From contig SVTP01000002.1 of the NCBI GenBank assembly GCA_015063725.1, positions 1 through 64,000 of the forward strand: a stretch of DNA of 64,000 nt, written 5' to 3'. This DNA comes from Oscillospiraceae bacterium. GTDB lineage: Bacteria > Bacillota > Clostridia > Oscillospirales > CAG-272. The notes under the pieces were generated by a model. That model was not told where the DNA came from, ran no database searches, and saw only the letters and a program-made list of their open reading frames with translations. Shown piece after piece: positions 1 through 7,463 of the stretch (within the stretch, counting starts at the first letter, position 1; each line of letters opens with the position of its first letter). The position numbers were made by a program, and so were the translations under genes.

Positions 1-95
1 TTTGCTACATCCTCATAATTCCACCACGACAACCCACCGCCGTGTAGAAGAATAATTGTATCAAGACAATGCTTTCCATATTCTATATACTTCAT
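1..95 (-). CDS. alpha/beta hydrolase family protein, N-terminal fragment
   Basis: The ATG is at 95 and the frame stays open to the window edge, giving 31 residues. They begin MKYIEYGKH and contain ILLHGGGLSWWNY. The hydrophobic strand followed by HGGG is the usual oxyanion-hole segment of alpha/beta hydrolases (family knowledge). The substrate cannot be told from so little. The Shine-Dalgarno is weak (AAGTGAG). A good sigma-A promoter lies just upstream, so this appears to be the first gene of its transcript. The C-terminal part, including the catalytic Ser-Asp-His, lies outside the window. Confidence 0.6.
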   Translation of the reverse strand, partial: MKYIEYGKHCLDTIILLHGGGLSWWNYEDVA

Positions 96-148
96 TTTTA
101 CACTCACTTGTAAATTCTTATTTATCGCTTGGATTTTTAACCACCCCC

Positions 149-177
149 ATTATACCACAAACCCCTCCATTTGTAAA
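149..177 (-). promoter_or_regulatory. sigma-A promoter for the hydrolase gene
   Basis: On the minus strand, TTTACA (177-172) and TATAAT (154-149) are separated by 17 bp, about 55 bp upstream of the hydrolase ATG. Confidence 0.75.
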
Positions 178-188
178 TACATTTTTTC

Positions 189-217
189 GTCGCACCGCAA
201 GGTGCGACATTTTTTTT
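189..217 (+). terminator. rho-independent terminator-like hairpin upstream of spoIIAA
   Basis: A perfect 8-bp stem GTCGCACC/GGTGCGAC closes a GCAA tetraloop and is followed by eight T. It points toward spoIIAA, although no plus-strand gene lies upstream within the window. It may shield the operon from read-through, or act as an attenuator if the operon promoter lies further upstream. A TATGAT (226-231) follows, but no convincing -35 or sigma-H element could be assigned. Confidence 0.7.
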
Positions 218-267
218 GCGCCCGATATGATAAAATAAGAAAAAAGACAAAAAAGAGGAGTGAGAAA

Positions 268-609
268 ATGCTAAAAAAGGGTGGACAAGTCTCGTATGAG
301 CAAAAGGAAGATACACTTGTGGTGCATATTGGCGGCGAGATCGATCATCACAGTGCCGTAGAGGTGCGCACCGAAATTGATGCGCGCATCATTGCCACAA
401 CGCCCGCGCGCGTACTGTTGGAGCTTTCCGCAGTCGATTTTATGGATAGCTCAGGGCTCGGGCTCATCATGGGGCGCTTTGCGCTTATCAAAAAGTGCGG
501 CGGAACACTCGCGCTGCTTGATCCAAGCCCAGCGGTTATGAAAATGATCAAGCTGGCAGGCATGGACCGCATGGTTTCTATTTTGAAAACAAAAGTGAAA
601 GGAATATAA
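268..609 (+). CDS. spoIIAA: anti-sigma F factor antagonist SpoIIAA
   Basis: A 113-residue single STAS-domain protein. Unphosphorylated SpoIIAA binds SpoIIAB and releases sigma F in the forespore (known for the family). The hallmark DFMDSSGLGLIMGR is present; the second serine, about residue 62, corresponds to the site phosphorylated by SpoIIAB. The ATG at 268 is chosen because GAGGAG lies 7 bases upstream; a longer in-frame extension to 202 runs through the terminator hairpin and is unlikely. It is followed after 4 bases by spoIIAB, matching the classical spoIIA operon. Confidence 0.95.
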   Translation: MLKKGGQVSYEQKEDTLVVHIGGEIDHHSAVEVRTEIDARIIATTPARVLLELSAVDFMDSSGLGLIMGRFALIKKCGGTLALLDPSPAVMKMIKLAGMDRMVSILKTKVKGI

Positions 610-613
610 AACA

Positions 614-1069
614 ATGAAGAACAACAGAGTCGATTTCAGCGCGGCGGTAGAGAATGAAATGAAGCTTATTTTGCCGTCGCTGTCGGTCAACGAGGGCATG
701 GCACGCGCGGCAGTTGCCGCCTTTTGCGCACAGCTCAACCCTACCGCGGTGGAGCTTGCCGACATCAAATGCGCCGTCTCCGAGGCGGTCACAAACTGCA
801 TCGTGCACGCTTACCGAGAGGAAGTGGGAGAGATCACCATCGAGGTCAAGCTCTGCGAGGGGAGGCTTGTCTGCATCGATATTCGTGACCGCGGGTGCGG
901 TATTGAGAATATCAAGCAAGCGCGCGAGCCCCTCTTTACCACTGATGCCGCAGGCGAGCGGAGCGGCATGGGCTTTACGGTTATGGAGAGCTTTTGCGAC
1001 GAGCTCCGCGTCAGCAGCCGCAAGGACCGCGGCACCACAGTCACCCTGCTCAAACGGTTACATAAATAA
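614..1069 (+). CDS. spoIIAB: anti-sigma F factor / serine kinase SpoIIAB
   Basis: A 151-residue GHKL-fold kinase and anti-sigma factor. It binds sigma F before asymmetric septation and phosphorylates SpoIIAA. Visible motifs are the N box EAVTNCIVHAY, the ATP-lid motif DRGCGI and the G2 motif SGMGFTVME. Length fits the family (about 145-150). It sits 4 bases after spoIIAA and is normally tightly coupled to sigF, but here a repeat element of about 240 bp separates the two. Confidence 0.95.
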   Translation: MKNNRVDFSAAVENEMKLILPSLSVNEGMARAAVAAFCAQLNPTAVELADIKCAVSEAVTNCIVHAYREEVGEITIEVKLCEGRLVCIDIRDRGCGIENIKQAREPLFTTDAAGERSGMGFTVMESFCDELRVSSRKDRGTTVTLLKRLHK

Positions 1070-1085
1070 TGCACAAAATTCTACC

Positions 1086-1323
1086 CTAAACGGATGCAAT
1101 GTATTTCAAATCATTTTGCCGCCTTTGGCGGCTCACCTCATCAGTCACCTATCGGTGACAGCTTCTCCTCAAGGAGAAGCCTGAATTTAAGTTCTGCGCT
1201 ATAAAATTTACAAAAAAGATGGATGAACGTTTTTGTGGCGCAACTAGCCAAAGCCTTCCCCTTGAGGGGAAGGGGGACCGCGCGAGCGGTGGATGAGGTG
1301 ACGGATGCGGAGCATCCGTTTAG
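1086..1323. repeat. MITE-like palindromic repeat element between spoIIAB and sigF
   Basis: The ends are a perfect 12-bp inverted repeat, CTAAACGGATGC (1086-1097) and GCATCCGTTTAG (1312-1323). Between them are stacked small hairpins: GCCGCC/GGCGGC (1118-1132), GTCACC/GGTGAC (1144-1159), GCTTCTCC/GGAGAAGC (1161-1180) and CCTTCCCC/GGGGAAGG (1254-1273). The right half read in reverse resembles the left half (CACCTCAT followed by a GGRGAAG-type hairpin), as if two copies lie head to head. It holds no coding sequence and no obvious target-site duplication. Similar hairpin-rich repeats are common in clostridial genomes (from memory, not searched). Confidence 0.7.
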
Positions 1324-1348
1324 AACAGAGCAGTGAATGAGGTAAGAA

Positions 1349-2083
1349 ATGGAAACAAGCACACTCTACGAGCGCAACCAAGAGTTGTTGCGCCGCGCAA
1401 GCGAGGGAGACAGCGAAGCCGAGGCGGCACTCGTTGAGGAAAACCTCGGGCTTGTGCGCAAGGTCGCGCGCCGCTTTCTCGACCGTGGAACCGAATATGA
1501 GGATCTCGTGCAGATCGGCACGATCGGCATGATCAAAGCCATCCGTTCTTTCTCACCCGAGAGGGGAACGGTCTTTTCCACGTACGCCGTGCCGCTCATC
1601 ATCGGGGAGATCCGCAGGCATCTGCGCGATGAGGGGCCCATCAAGGTCAGCCGCATTTATAAGCGGCAGGGTATGATGCTGATGTGCGAAAAGAACCGCA
1701 TCGCCGCCGAGGAGGGCAGAGAAGCAGGTGTTGCAGAGCTTGCCGCGCGATGCGGCGTGAGCGTAGAAGAAGCCGCAATCTCTTTGGATGCCATGTCGCC
1801 CGTGACCTCGCTTTCGGATTTCGTATACGGTGAAGATACCGTTACTTATGAAAACGTGATTCCCGACGAGGAGAGCGAGCGGGAAAGTGAGCGGATCTGT
1901 GACAGAGTCGCGCTCACGCAGTGCATCCACCGCTTGCCCGAGATGTGGCAAAAGATTGTGCTGATGCGCTATTTCAGAAACATGACACAACAACAAACGG
2001 CAACGGCATTGGGGCTGACGCAGGTCAAAATTTCAAGAGAGGAGAAAAAGCTGCTTGCTGCATTGCGGGAAGAGTTATCTTAA
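1349..2083 (+). CDS. sigF: sporulation RNA polymerase sigma factor F
   Basis: A 244-residue sigma-70 family factor (group 3), the first forespore-specific sigma factor. Region 2 is visible (ENLGLVRKVARRF, DLVQIGTIGMIKAIRSF, FSTYAVPLIIGEIRRHLRD), as is the region 4 helix-turn-helix (TQQQTATALGLTQVKISREEKKLL). The start is supported by GAGG six bases before the ATG. It is the third gene of the spoIIA operon; the repeat element upstream makes translational coupling to spoIIAB impossible, so it relies on its own ribosome binding site. Confidence 0.95.
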   Translation: METSTLYERNQELLRRASEGDSEAEAALVEENLGLVRKVARRFLDRGTEYEDLVQIGTIGMIKAIRSFSPERGTVFSTYAVPLIIGEIRRHLRDEGPIKVSRIYKRQGMMLMCEKNRIAAEEGREAGVAELAARCGVSVEEAAISLDAMSPVTSLSDFVYGEDTVTYENVIPDEESERESERICDRVALTQCIHRLPEMWQKIVLMRYFRNMTQQQTATALGLTQVKISREEKKLLAALREELS

Positions 2084-2091
2084 TAAAATAA

Positions 2092-2120
2092 TTGACAAAC
2101 CGCCCGTTTTCTGCTATAAT
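2092..2120 (+). promoter_or_regulatory. sigma-A promoter for the YdcF-family gene
   Basis: TTGACA (2092-2097), a 17-bp spacer and TATAAT (2115-2120). The -10 lies in the loop of the hairpin at 2098-2134. Confidence 0.8.
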
Positions 2121-2136
2121 GAAAACGAGCGGTTTT
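2098..2136 (+). terminator. hairpin, possible sigF terminator, overlapping the next promoter
   Basis: AACCGCCCGTTTT (2098-2110) pairs with AAAACGAGCGGTT (2122-2134), one mismatch, loop of 11 bases containing TATAAT. Only a short T stretch follows. It starts 14 bases after the sigF stop. Confidence 0.5.
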
Positions 2137-2169
2137 GTTCCGCAATCCCGAAAGGAGCCGATCCCCAAA

Positions 2170-2850
2170 TTGAAAAAAGTACTCCAATTCTTCCAAAAAC
2201 TCGGCAGTGCCATTCTGTCACGTTTGCGTGCCTTTGCGTGGCGAAAGCTCATTCCGTGGGGCGCATTGCTCCTTAGCAGTTGCCTTTTCTTTTGCGCTTG
2301 TGTGCTTGCCATCAGTGCTGCCGTTTGTCATAAGACCGCACCGCGTATCACAACCGCCGAGGCTTTGCAAAATGCCGGTGAGCATTTCGATCTCATTCTT
2401 GTTCTCGGCTGCGCCGTGCGCCCCGACGGAACCCCCAGCCACATGCTCGAGGACCGCATCAAAACGGGCGTCTCACTCTATAGGGCAAGGCTTGCCGACG
2501 GCATTTTGATGAGCGGTGACCGTAGTGAGGGCTATGACGAGGTGGGAACAATGGAGCGTGTTGCCGAGGAGCTTGGTGTTCCCAAAGAGGTGATCACCAT
2601 TGATCCCGAAGGCTACTCCACTTATGAAAGCATGGTCAATCTCCTGAAAGCGCACAAGGGCAAGCGTGTGTTGATCGTCACACAAAAGTATCACCTATAC
2701 CGCGCGCTCTACATTGCCCAAAAGCTGGGCATTGATGCCTGGGGCGTGAGCGCTGACCTGCGCACCTACACCAAGCAGCTCAAATATGACCTGCGCGAGA
2801 TCTTGGCGCGCATCAAGGATGTTTTTTGGGTGGAATACAATTCAAAATAA
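2170..2850 (+). CDS. YdcF/SanA-family (DUF218) membrane-anchored protein
   Basis: About 226 residues. An N-terminal hydrophobic segment (WGALLLSSCLFFCACVLAISAAV) is followed by a DUF218 domain with FDLILVLGCAVRPDGTPS, RIKTGVSLYR, LMSGDRSEGYDE and the STYESM motif. DUF218 proteins such as SanA and YdcF are linked to envelope barrier function, with poorly defined chemistry. The start is taken as TTG at 2170: the promoter -10 is at 2115-2120, so earlier in-frame starts precede the transcript, and AAAGGAG lies 12 bases upstream of this TTG. The start codon is the least certain point. Confidence 0.8.
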   Translation: MKKVLQFFQKLGSAILSRLRAFAWRKLIPWGALLLSSCLFFCACVLAISAAVCHKTAPRITTAEALQNAGEHFDLILVLGCAVRPDGTPSHMLEDRIKTGVSLYRARLADGILMSGDRSEGYDEVGTMERVAEELGVPKEVITIDPEGYSTYESMVNLLKAHKGKRVLIVTQKYHLYRALYIAQKLGIDAWGVSADLRTYTKQLKYDLREILARIKDVFWVEYNSK

Positions 2851-2860
2851 GAAAAACAGG

Positions 2861-2890
2861 AAAGCTCTTTTTGATAAAAGAGCTTTCTTT
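2861..2890 (+). terminator. rho-independent terminator after the YdcF-family gene
   Basis: AAAGCTCTTT (2861-2870) pairs with AAAGAGCTTT (2877-2886) around a 6-base loop, with short T-rich sequence after. Confidence 0.7.
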
Positions 2891-2957
2891 CTATTCATTG
2901 AATTTTTGACTTTTTTGTGAATTTCCACCCCAAAATCACCAATTTTGAGAAAAAATG

Positions 2958-2966
2958 TGATATAAT
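2958..2966 (+). promoter_or_regulatory. extended -10 promoter for the CarD-like gene
   Basis: TGA precedes TATAAT (2961-2966), an extended -10. No good -35 is visible at the usual distance. Confidence 0.6.
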
Positions 2967-2999
2967 ATATATGTAGACAATGTGAAGGAGTTCAAAATT

Positions 3000-3515
3000 A
3001 TGCAGCGAAACTTCAAAAAAGACGAATACGTATTTTATGAATCCGGCGGAATATGCAAGATTCTCGACGTTCAGTTCGCCCCGCTTGAGGGTATGCCTGC
3101 CGATAGAGAATATTACATTATGCGTTCCATTCACGATAAAAGTGGATTGATTTACGTTCCTAAGGACAATCAAAACATCTATATGCGTCCTCTCTTGAAT
3201 GCATCCGGAGCAGAGGAACTTTTGTCACGCCTTTCGCAAATTTTGCCGATCATTGAGGCAAACGGCAAGCTTTTGCGCGCCAAGTATCTGGAAGCTATGC
3301 AAAAGCACGAGCCGGGCGAGTGGGTACGCATCATTAAAACGGCATACAATCGCAAAAATGAATTTCCCGATCGCATCCAGCGACTTTCCGAGGGCGAGCG
3401 CGATCTGGTTGCACGCGCAAAATGCTTCCTTTACACAGAGCTTTCGTTAGCACTTGACATTCCCGAAAAGGAGATGGCAGAGAGAATGGAGCAAGCCCTG
3501 CTTGCATCTTTTTAA
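3000..3515 (+). CDS. CarD/CdnL-family transcriptional regulator
   Basis: A 171-residue stand-alone CarD-family protein. The N-terminal Tudor-like RNA-polymerase-interacting domain is recognisable (FKKDEYVFYESGGICKILDV, REYYIMRSI, GLIYVPKDN), followed by an alpha-helical C-terminal domain (GEWVRIIKTAYNRKNEFPDRIQRLSEGERDL reads as the family core). CarD proteins stabilise the open promoter complex. The ATG at 3000 follows AAGGAG by 9 bases; an upstream in-frame ATG at 2982 would overlap that ribosome binding site. It is monocistronic between its own promoter and a strong terminator. Confidence 0.85.
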   Translation: MQRNFKKDEYVFYESGGICKILDVQFAPLEGMPADREYYIMRSIHDKSGLIYVPKDNQNIYMRPLLNASGAEELLSRLSQILPIIEANGKLLRAKYLEAMQKHEPGEWVRIIKTAYNRKNEFPDRIQRLSEGERDLVARAKCFLYTELSLALDIPEKEMAERMEQALLASF

Positions 3516-3530
3516 ACTGAATGAATATCA

Positions 3531-3562
3531 AAAAGCCGACGGTTTTAGCCGTCGGCTTTTTT
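3531..3562. terminator. bidirectional terminator
   Basis: Perfect stem GCCGACGG/CCGTCGGC (3535-3542, 3549-3556), flanked by AAAA and TTTTTT. It serves the convergent CarD-like gene and the acidic protein gene. Confidence 0.9.
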
Positions 3563-3569
3563 GTTGTAA

Positions 3570-4052
3570 TTATTTCAGAATTCTTCTGATCAGACTACCG
3601 GAAGTAGCTACTACCAGGGCAGCGGCAGCGGTTGCTACCAACAGAGCCTTTGCAGAGTAGCTCTTAACGTCGGTGGTCTCAAAGGTATCAATGGGTTCCT
3701 CATCATCGCTGTTGCGGAAGATCTCTATGCGAGTGGTGCGAGTTTGCTTGATATAGGGGTTGTAGTCGGTTGCTTTCAGATCGCAAATAATGCGGTCGAT
3801 GGTGTTGCAGCAAGCATCCTTAACCTCTTGGCACTTGCGGACAAGAATTTCGCCTGTGCTTTCCTCAGCTTCTTCAGCCTCTTCAACTTCCTCGTCAACA
3901 ATTTCGCCAACAACTTCCTCGGTGGGTTCTGCAGCTGCATCGCCTTCATCTTCAACAACTACGTCAACCGCATCAACGGGAGCCTCTTCGATAATAATTT
4001 CTTCGCCTTCGGCTACAACAGCCTCTTCAATGATCATGTTTTCGTTTTCCAT
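3570..4052 (-). CDS. acidic protein with C-terminal membrane segment, unknown function
   Basis: A 160-residue protein of no family I recognise. Residues 1-66 are dominated by Glu, Asp, Val and Ala, as in an acidic disordered tail. A central part contains two cysteines in DACCN and the segment YNPYIKQTRTTRIEIFR. Residues about 135-155 (AKALLVATAAAALVVATSG) form one hydrophobic segment, ending in RRILK. It may be tail-anchored with the acidic part in the cytoplasm (inference). GGAGG lies 8 bases before the ATG. It follows the VanY-like gene by 50 bases and is probably on the rpsO-pnp transcript. Confidence 0.7.
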   Translation of the reverse strand: MENENMIIEEAVVAEGEEIIIEEAPVDAVDVVVEDEGDAAAEPTEEVVGEIVDEEVEEAEEAEESTGEILVRKCQEVKDACCNTIDRIICDLKATDYNPYIKQTRTTRIEIFRNSDDEEPIDTFETTDVKSYSAKALLVATAAAALVVATSGSLIRRILK

Positions 4053-4102
4053 GTTTATTTCCTCCGTTATATTATTGATAGGTTATGCAAATGATAGGGT
4101 AC

Positions 4103-5104
4103 TTATGCAGCGGGAGCGGTCATTGTCACCGTTACGATAAATCCGCTGCGATTATCGCCCGAAATGGTATACGTGTAATTACTGGGCACATCCAAGGTTG
4201 TCAGTTCCTCATTGGATGCCGGAACGTAGTAAACTTCATAAGAGATTCCGTCAGCGGCTGCAATGGAGAGACGATTTGTTGAAGAATTATAATTATTCTG
4301 CAGAAGGTCGAGATATTCTTCCATACACAAATCATTTTGTGTCATGTACGTTGCGTGGGGGATACCAACGTAACGTAGGCAGTGCTTGTAATTGGAAACT
4401 TTCGTATAGCTTTCCTTGCCCTCCGGGTAGCGGATAACAAAACCAAATTTGTAGCAGTTTTGATAGATCCAATGATCAGTTTCTAAAAAATGATTGGCAG
4501 CTTGATACTTGATTGCCACACAGTAACCGGTGTGATGGTCGGAATATCCCGGTAGAACCGAAGAACCGAGTTTTTCTTGATCTGCTGTTGTTCTATAAGC
4601 CGAGGAAATAACAAAGTATGCGTCCTCATCAAGCTCATAGTACTTATACATCATTTCGTTAAAAGCGTCCAAGGTTTTTGTCTCTAATTTTTCAACTCCG
4701 GGAACAGGGCTGTAAATTCTGTTGCCATTGGGCTTTTTAACAATTTTTTCACTGATCAAAGGGAGTGAAACACCAACAGGGAATTTATATTCGTTTTCGG
4801 TGTTCACCAATATAAGCGGACCGGCGTGGACATTATACGTGTGCTCAGTCCTTTGCGTAAAAACAATGTTGTTTACATGTTCAGGGGGCGTATCAGGATC
4901 GTTGGGGGTATCAGGTGCATCAATGATGGCGTTGGCGATTGCAAAACCGCCAAGCACCAACAACGAAATCAAAATGAGTGCCACCGTAGCAAACATGGCA
5001 AGCAACACAATGCGCTGGGTCATGCGACGCTTGGCGCGAACCTTTGTTTGGCTGCGGCGAATGGTATTAAAGCTGCGGGGTTGCTGTGTCGCTTTGTTTC
5101 CCAT
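4103..5104 (-). CDS. VanY-like (peptidase M15B) membrane protein, probably catalytically degenerate
   Basis: About 333 residues: basic N-terminus, one membrane segment (IVLLAMFATVALILISLLVLGGFAIANAI), a Pro/Asp-rich linker and a D-Ala-D-Ala carboxypeptidase fold recognised by ISSAYRTTADQ, GYSDHHTGYCVAIKY, KFGFVIRYP and LRYVG. In active M15B enzymes the motifs are SxHxxGxAxD and ExWHxRYVG. Here the zinc-ligand Asp is Ala, and the Glu and the last His are displaced (SNYKHCLRYVG). It may have lost hydrolase activity. The start at 5104 is chosen because AAAGGAG lies 11 bases upstream; an ATG at 5125 lacks one. It follows pnp by 36 bases. Confidence 0.75.
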   Translation of the reverse strand: MGNKATQQPRSFNTIRRSQTKVRAKRRMTQRIVLLAMFATVALILISLLVLGGFAIANAIIDAPDTPNDPDTPPEHVNNIVFTQRTEHTYNVHAGPLILVNTENEYKFPVGVSLPLISEKIVKKPNGNRIYSPVPGVEKLETKTLDAFNEMMYKYYELDEDAYFVISSAYRTTADQEKLGSSVLPGYSDHHTGYCVAIKYQAANHFLETDHWIYQNCYKFGFVIRYPEGKESYTKVSNYKHCLRYVGIPHATYMTQNDLCMEEYLDLLQNNYNSSTNRLSIAAADGISYEVYYVPASNEELTTLDVPSNYTYTISGDNRSGFIVTVTMTAPAA

Positions 5105-5140
5105 GCCGTGTGTTGCTCCTTTCATGAGAAGTTAGGCGAA

Positions 5141-7261
5141 TCAGCCTTCAAGTGCGTCCTTGATAGAGAAGTCCATGCGTCCCTTCTTGTCAAGTCCGAT
5201 ATATTTTACCTTAACAACGTCGCCAAGCTTGAGTACATCCTCAACCTTTTCAATGCGACGAGGTGCAATCTTGGAGATGTGAACCATGCCTTCCTTACCG
5301 GGGGCATATTCAACAAAGCATCCAAATTCTTTAATGCCGGTAACGGTACCGGTGTAAACTGCACCAACAACAGGCTCAAATACGATAGCATCGATATAAG
5401 CCTTGGCAGCCTCTGCCTGATCGGCGTTGATAGCGGCAATACGAATGGTGCCATCGTCCTCAATGTCGATCTTCGCGCCGGTGTCAGCAACGATCTTCTG
5501 AATAACAGAACCGCCCTTGCCGATAACCTCGCGGATCTTGTCGGGATCGATCTTCATGGTGGTCATCTTGGGAGCATAGCGGGAAACCTCTGCACGAGGA
5601 GCCTCGATAGCCTTCAGGATGACTTCATCGATGATATAATCACGACCTGCGTGGGTCATTTCAAACGCTCTCTTAATGATCTCGGGGGTAAGACCGTCGA
5701 TCTTGAGGTCCATTTGAATGGAGGTGATACCCTTGTGAGTACCTGCAACCTTAAAGTCCATGTCACCGTAGAAGTCCTCGAGACCTTGAATGTCGATCAT
5801 GGTATCCCAAGAGCCGTCCTCAGCGGTGATCAGACCGCAGGAGATACCTGCAACGGGAGCCTTGATCGGAACACCTGCATCCATCAGTGCCAGAGTAGAG
5901 CCGCAAACGGAGCCTTGAGAGGTAGAACCGTTGGAGGATACAACATCGGATACCAGACGGATTGCGTAGGGGAACTCTTCCTCGGAGGGAAGAACGGGAA
6001 CAAGGGATCTTTCAGCAAGAGCACCGTGACCGATCTCGCGACGGCCGGGGCTTCTGACAGGCTTGGCTTCACCGGTGGAGAAGCCGGGCATGTTGTAGTG
6101 GTGCATATATCTCTTGGAGGTCTCGTTGTCAATGCCGTCAAGCATTTGCGCCTCGGAGAGAGTACCAAGGGTTGCAACGGTCAAAACCTGAGTTTGACCT
6201 CTGGTGAACAGACCCGAGCCGTGAGTGCGGGGCAGAACGCCAACCTCACTGCCGAGGGGACGGATCTGATCCATGCTACGACCGTCAACACGCTTCTTGT
6301 CGACAAGCAGCCAGCGGCGAACGATCTTCTTTTGGATCTTGTAGATGAGCTCCTCCATAATGTTCGGAAGCTCAGGATACTTTTCGGTAAAGTTTTCAAG
6401 GATGGCATCCTTAACGGGAACCATTCTTGCGTCTCTTACGTTCTTGTCATCGGTGTCAAGAGCGTTCATAACATCCTTTTCGCAGAAAGCGAAGATCTCG
6501 TCGAACATATCGTGATCGAGCTCGCAGGAGGGATATTCAAACTTTTTCTTGCCGATCTCGTCGATAATGCCATTGATGAAGCCGAGAAGGTCCTTGATTT
6601 CCTCGTGAGCCTTCATAATCGCCTCAAACATGGTGTCGTCGTCAACCTCGTTAGCACCTGCCTCGATCATAACGACCTTTTCCATGGATGCTGCAACGGT
6701 GAGCTGCAGATCGCTCTTCTTTTGCTCTTCAGCGGTGGGGTTGAGGACGATCTTGCCGTCTACCAAGCCCATAAACGCGCCGCCGATGGGGCCGTTCCAC
6801 GGGATGTCGGAGATTGCCAGAGCGGTGGAAGCACCGATCATTGCGGTGATCTCGGGGGAGCAGTCAGGGTCAACCGACATAACAACAAGAGTGAGAGCCA
6901 CGTCGTTTCTCAGATCCTTGGGGAAGAGAGGACGAATGGGACGGTCGATTACGCGAGAGGTCAGAACTGCCTTTTCGCTGGGCTTGCCTTCACGCTTGAG
7001 GTAGCCGCCGGGGATCTTGCCGGCTGCATACATTCTCTCGTCAAAGTCAACGGAGAGGGGAAGGAAGTCGATGCCGTCGCGGGGCTTTTCAGATGCGGTT
7101 GCGCAGCAGAGAACTGCGGTGTCGCCGTAGCGGCAGAGAACAGAGCCGTTTGCAAGGCCTGCCATCTTACCGGTCTCAATTACAAGGGGTCTGCCAGCGT
7201 AGGTGTACTTGAACACCTTGTAATTTTTAAAATTCATGGGTTCGCTTTTGGTAATGTTCAT
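5141..7261 (-). CDS. pnp: polyribonucleotide nucleotidyltransferase (PNPase)
   Basis: A 706-residue phosphorolytic 3'-5' exoribonuclease of the RNA degradation machinery. Two RNase PH-like domains are evident (YAGRPLVIETGKMAGLANGS, GKIPGGYLKREGKPSEKA, DRPIRPLFP; later RTHGSGLFTRGQTQ and GLITAEDG), then a KH domain (DPDKIREVIGKGGSVIQKI) and a C-terminal S1 domain (VYTGTVTGIKEFGCFVEYAPGKEGMVHISKI). It lies downstream of rpsO as in most bacteria. GGAGG is 13 bases before the ATG at 7261; MNFKNYKVF at 7237 is an alternative start closer to the family N-terminus but has no ribosome binding site. Confidence 0.97.
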   Translation of the reverse strand: MNITKSEPMNFKNYKVFKYTYAGRPLVIETGKMAGLANGSVLCRYGDTAVLCCATASEKPRDGIDFLPLSVDFDERMYAAGKIPGGYLKREGKPSEKAVLTSRVIDRPIRPLFPKDLRNDVALTLVVMSVDPDCSPEITAMIGASTALAISDIPWNGPIGGAFMGLVDGKIVLNPTAEEQKKSDLQLTVAASMEKVVMIEAGANEVDDDTMFEAIMKAHEEIKDLLGFINGIIDEIGKKKFEYPSCELDHDMFDEIFAFCEKDVMNALDTDDKNVRDARMVPVKDAILENFTEKYPELPNIMEELIYKIQKKIVRRWLLVDKKRVDGRSMDQIRPLGSEVGVLPRTHGSGLFTRGQTQVLTVATLGTLSEAQMLDGIDNETSKRYMHHYNMPGFSTGEAKPVRSPGRREIGHGALAERSLVPVLPSEEEFPYAIRLVSDVVSSNGSTSQGSVCGSTLALMDAGVPIKAPVAGISCGLITAEDGSWDTMIDIQGLEDFYGDMDFKVAGTHKGITSIQMDLKIDGLTPEIIKRAFEMTHAGRDYIIDEVILKAIEAPRAEVSRYAPKMTTMKIDPDKIREVIGKGGSVIQKIVADTGAKIDIEDDGTIRIAAINADQAEAAKAYIDAIVFEPVVGAVYTGTVTGIKEFGCFVEYAPGKEGMVHISKIAPRRIEKVEDVLKLGDVVKVKYIGLDKKGRMDFSIKDALEG

Positions 7262-7326
7262 TTTCTTTTACATTCCTCCGTTTTCATATTTGGGTTGCTC
7301 TCGCGGAGGTTTAGCACTTAACCGCA

Positions 7327-7377
7327 GGTCGGAAAAAATGGGAACTCTCCGGCACACGGTTAACTGCTAATCCGACC
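7327..7377 (-). promoter_or_regulatory. structured leader upstream of pnp
   Basis: GGTCGGA (7327-7333) is complementary to TCCGACC (7371-7377), enclosing about 37 bases in the 200-base rpsO-pnp interval. Stem-loops ahead of pnp mediate PNPase autoregulation in other bacteria; this is inferred by position only. Confidence 0.4.
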
Positions 7378-7397
7378 GTGAGAAGGGGGTTTTTGAG

Positions 7398-7453
7398 AAA
7401 AAAACAAACAAGGAGTGAGGGCAGTGACAAAACTGCCGCTGCTCTCAACTCCC
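7398..7453 (-). terminator. terminator or attenuator between rpsO and pnp
   Basis: On the minus strand GGAGTTGAG and CTCACTCC form outer pairs and GGCAGT/ACTGCC (loop TTTGTC) the inner stem. It is followed by a T-rich run (complement of 7398-7408), just after the rpsO stop. Confidence 0.65.
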
Positions 7454-7463
7454 AATGTTTGCT

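Noticed and set aside
7262..7280. Ribosome binding site directly followed by ATG-TAA upstream of pnp, a minimal start-stop ORF
   Set aside because: Spacing between GGAGG and the ATG is only about one base, too short for initiation.
4826..7321. Long plus-strand open frame opposite pnp
   Set aside because: Complement of a well-conserved PNPase; long antisense frames arise from the strong codon bias here.
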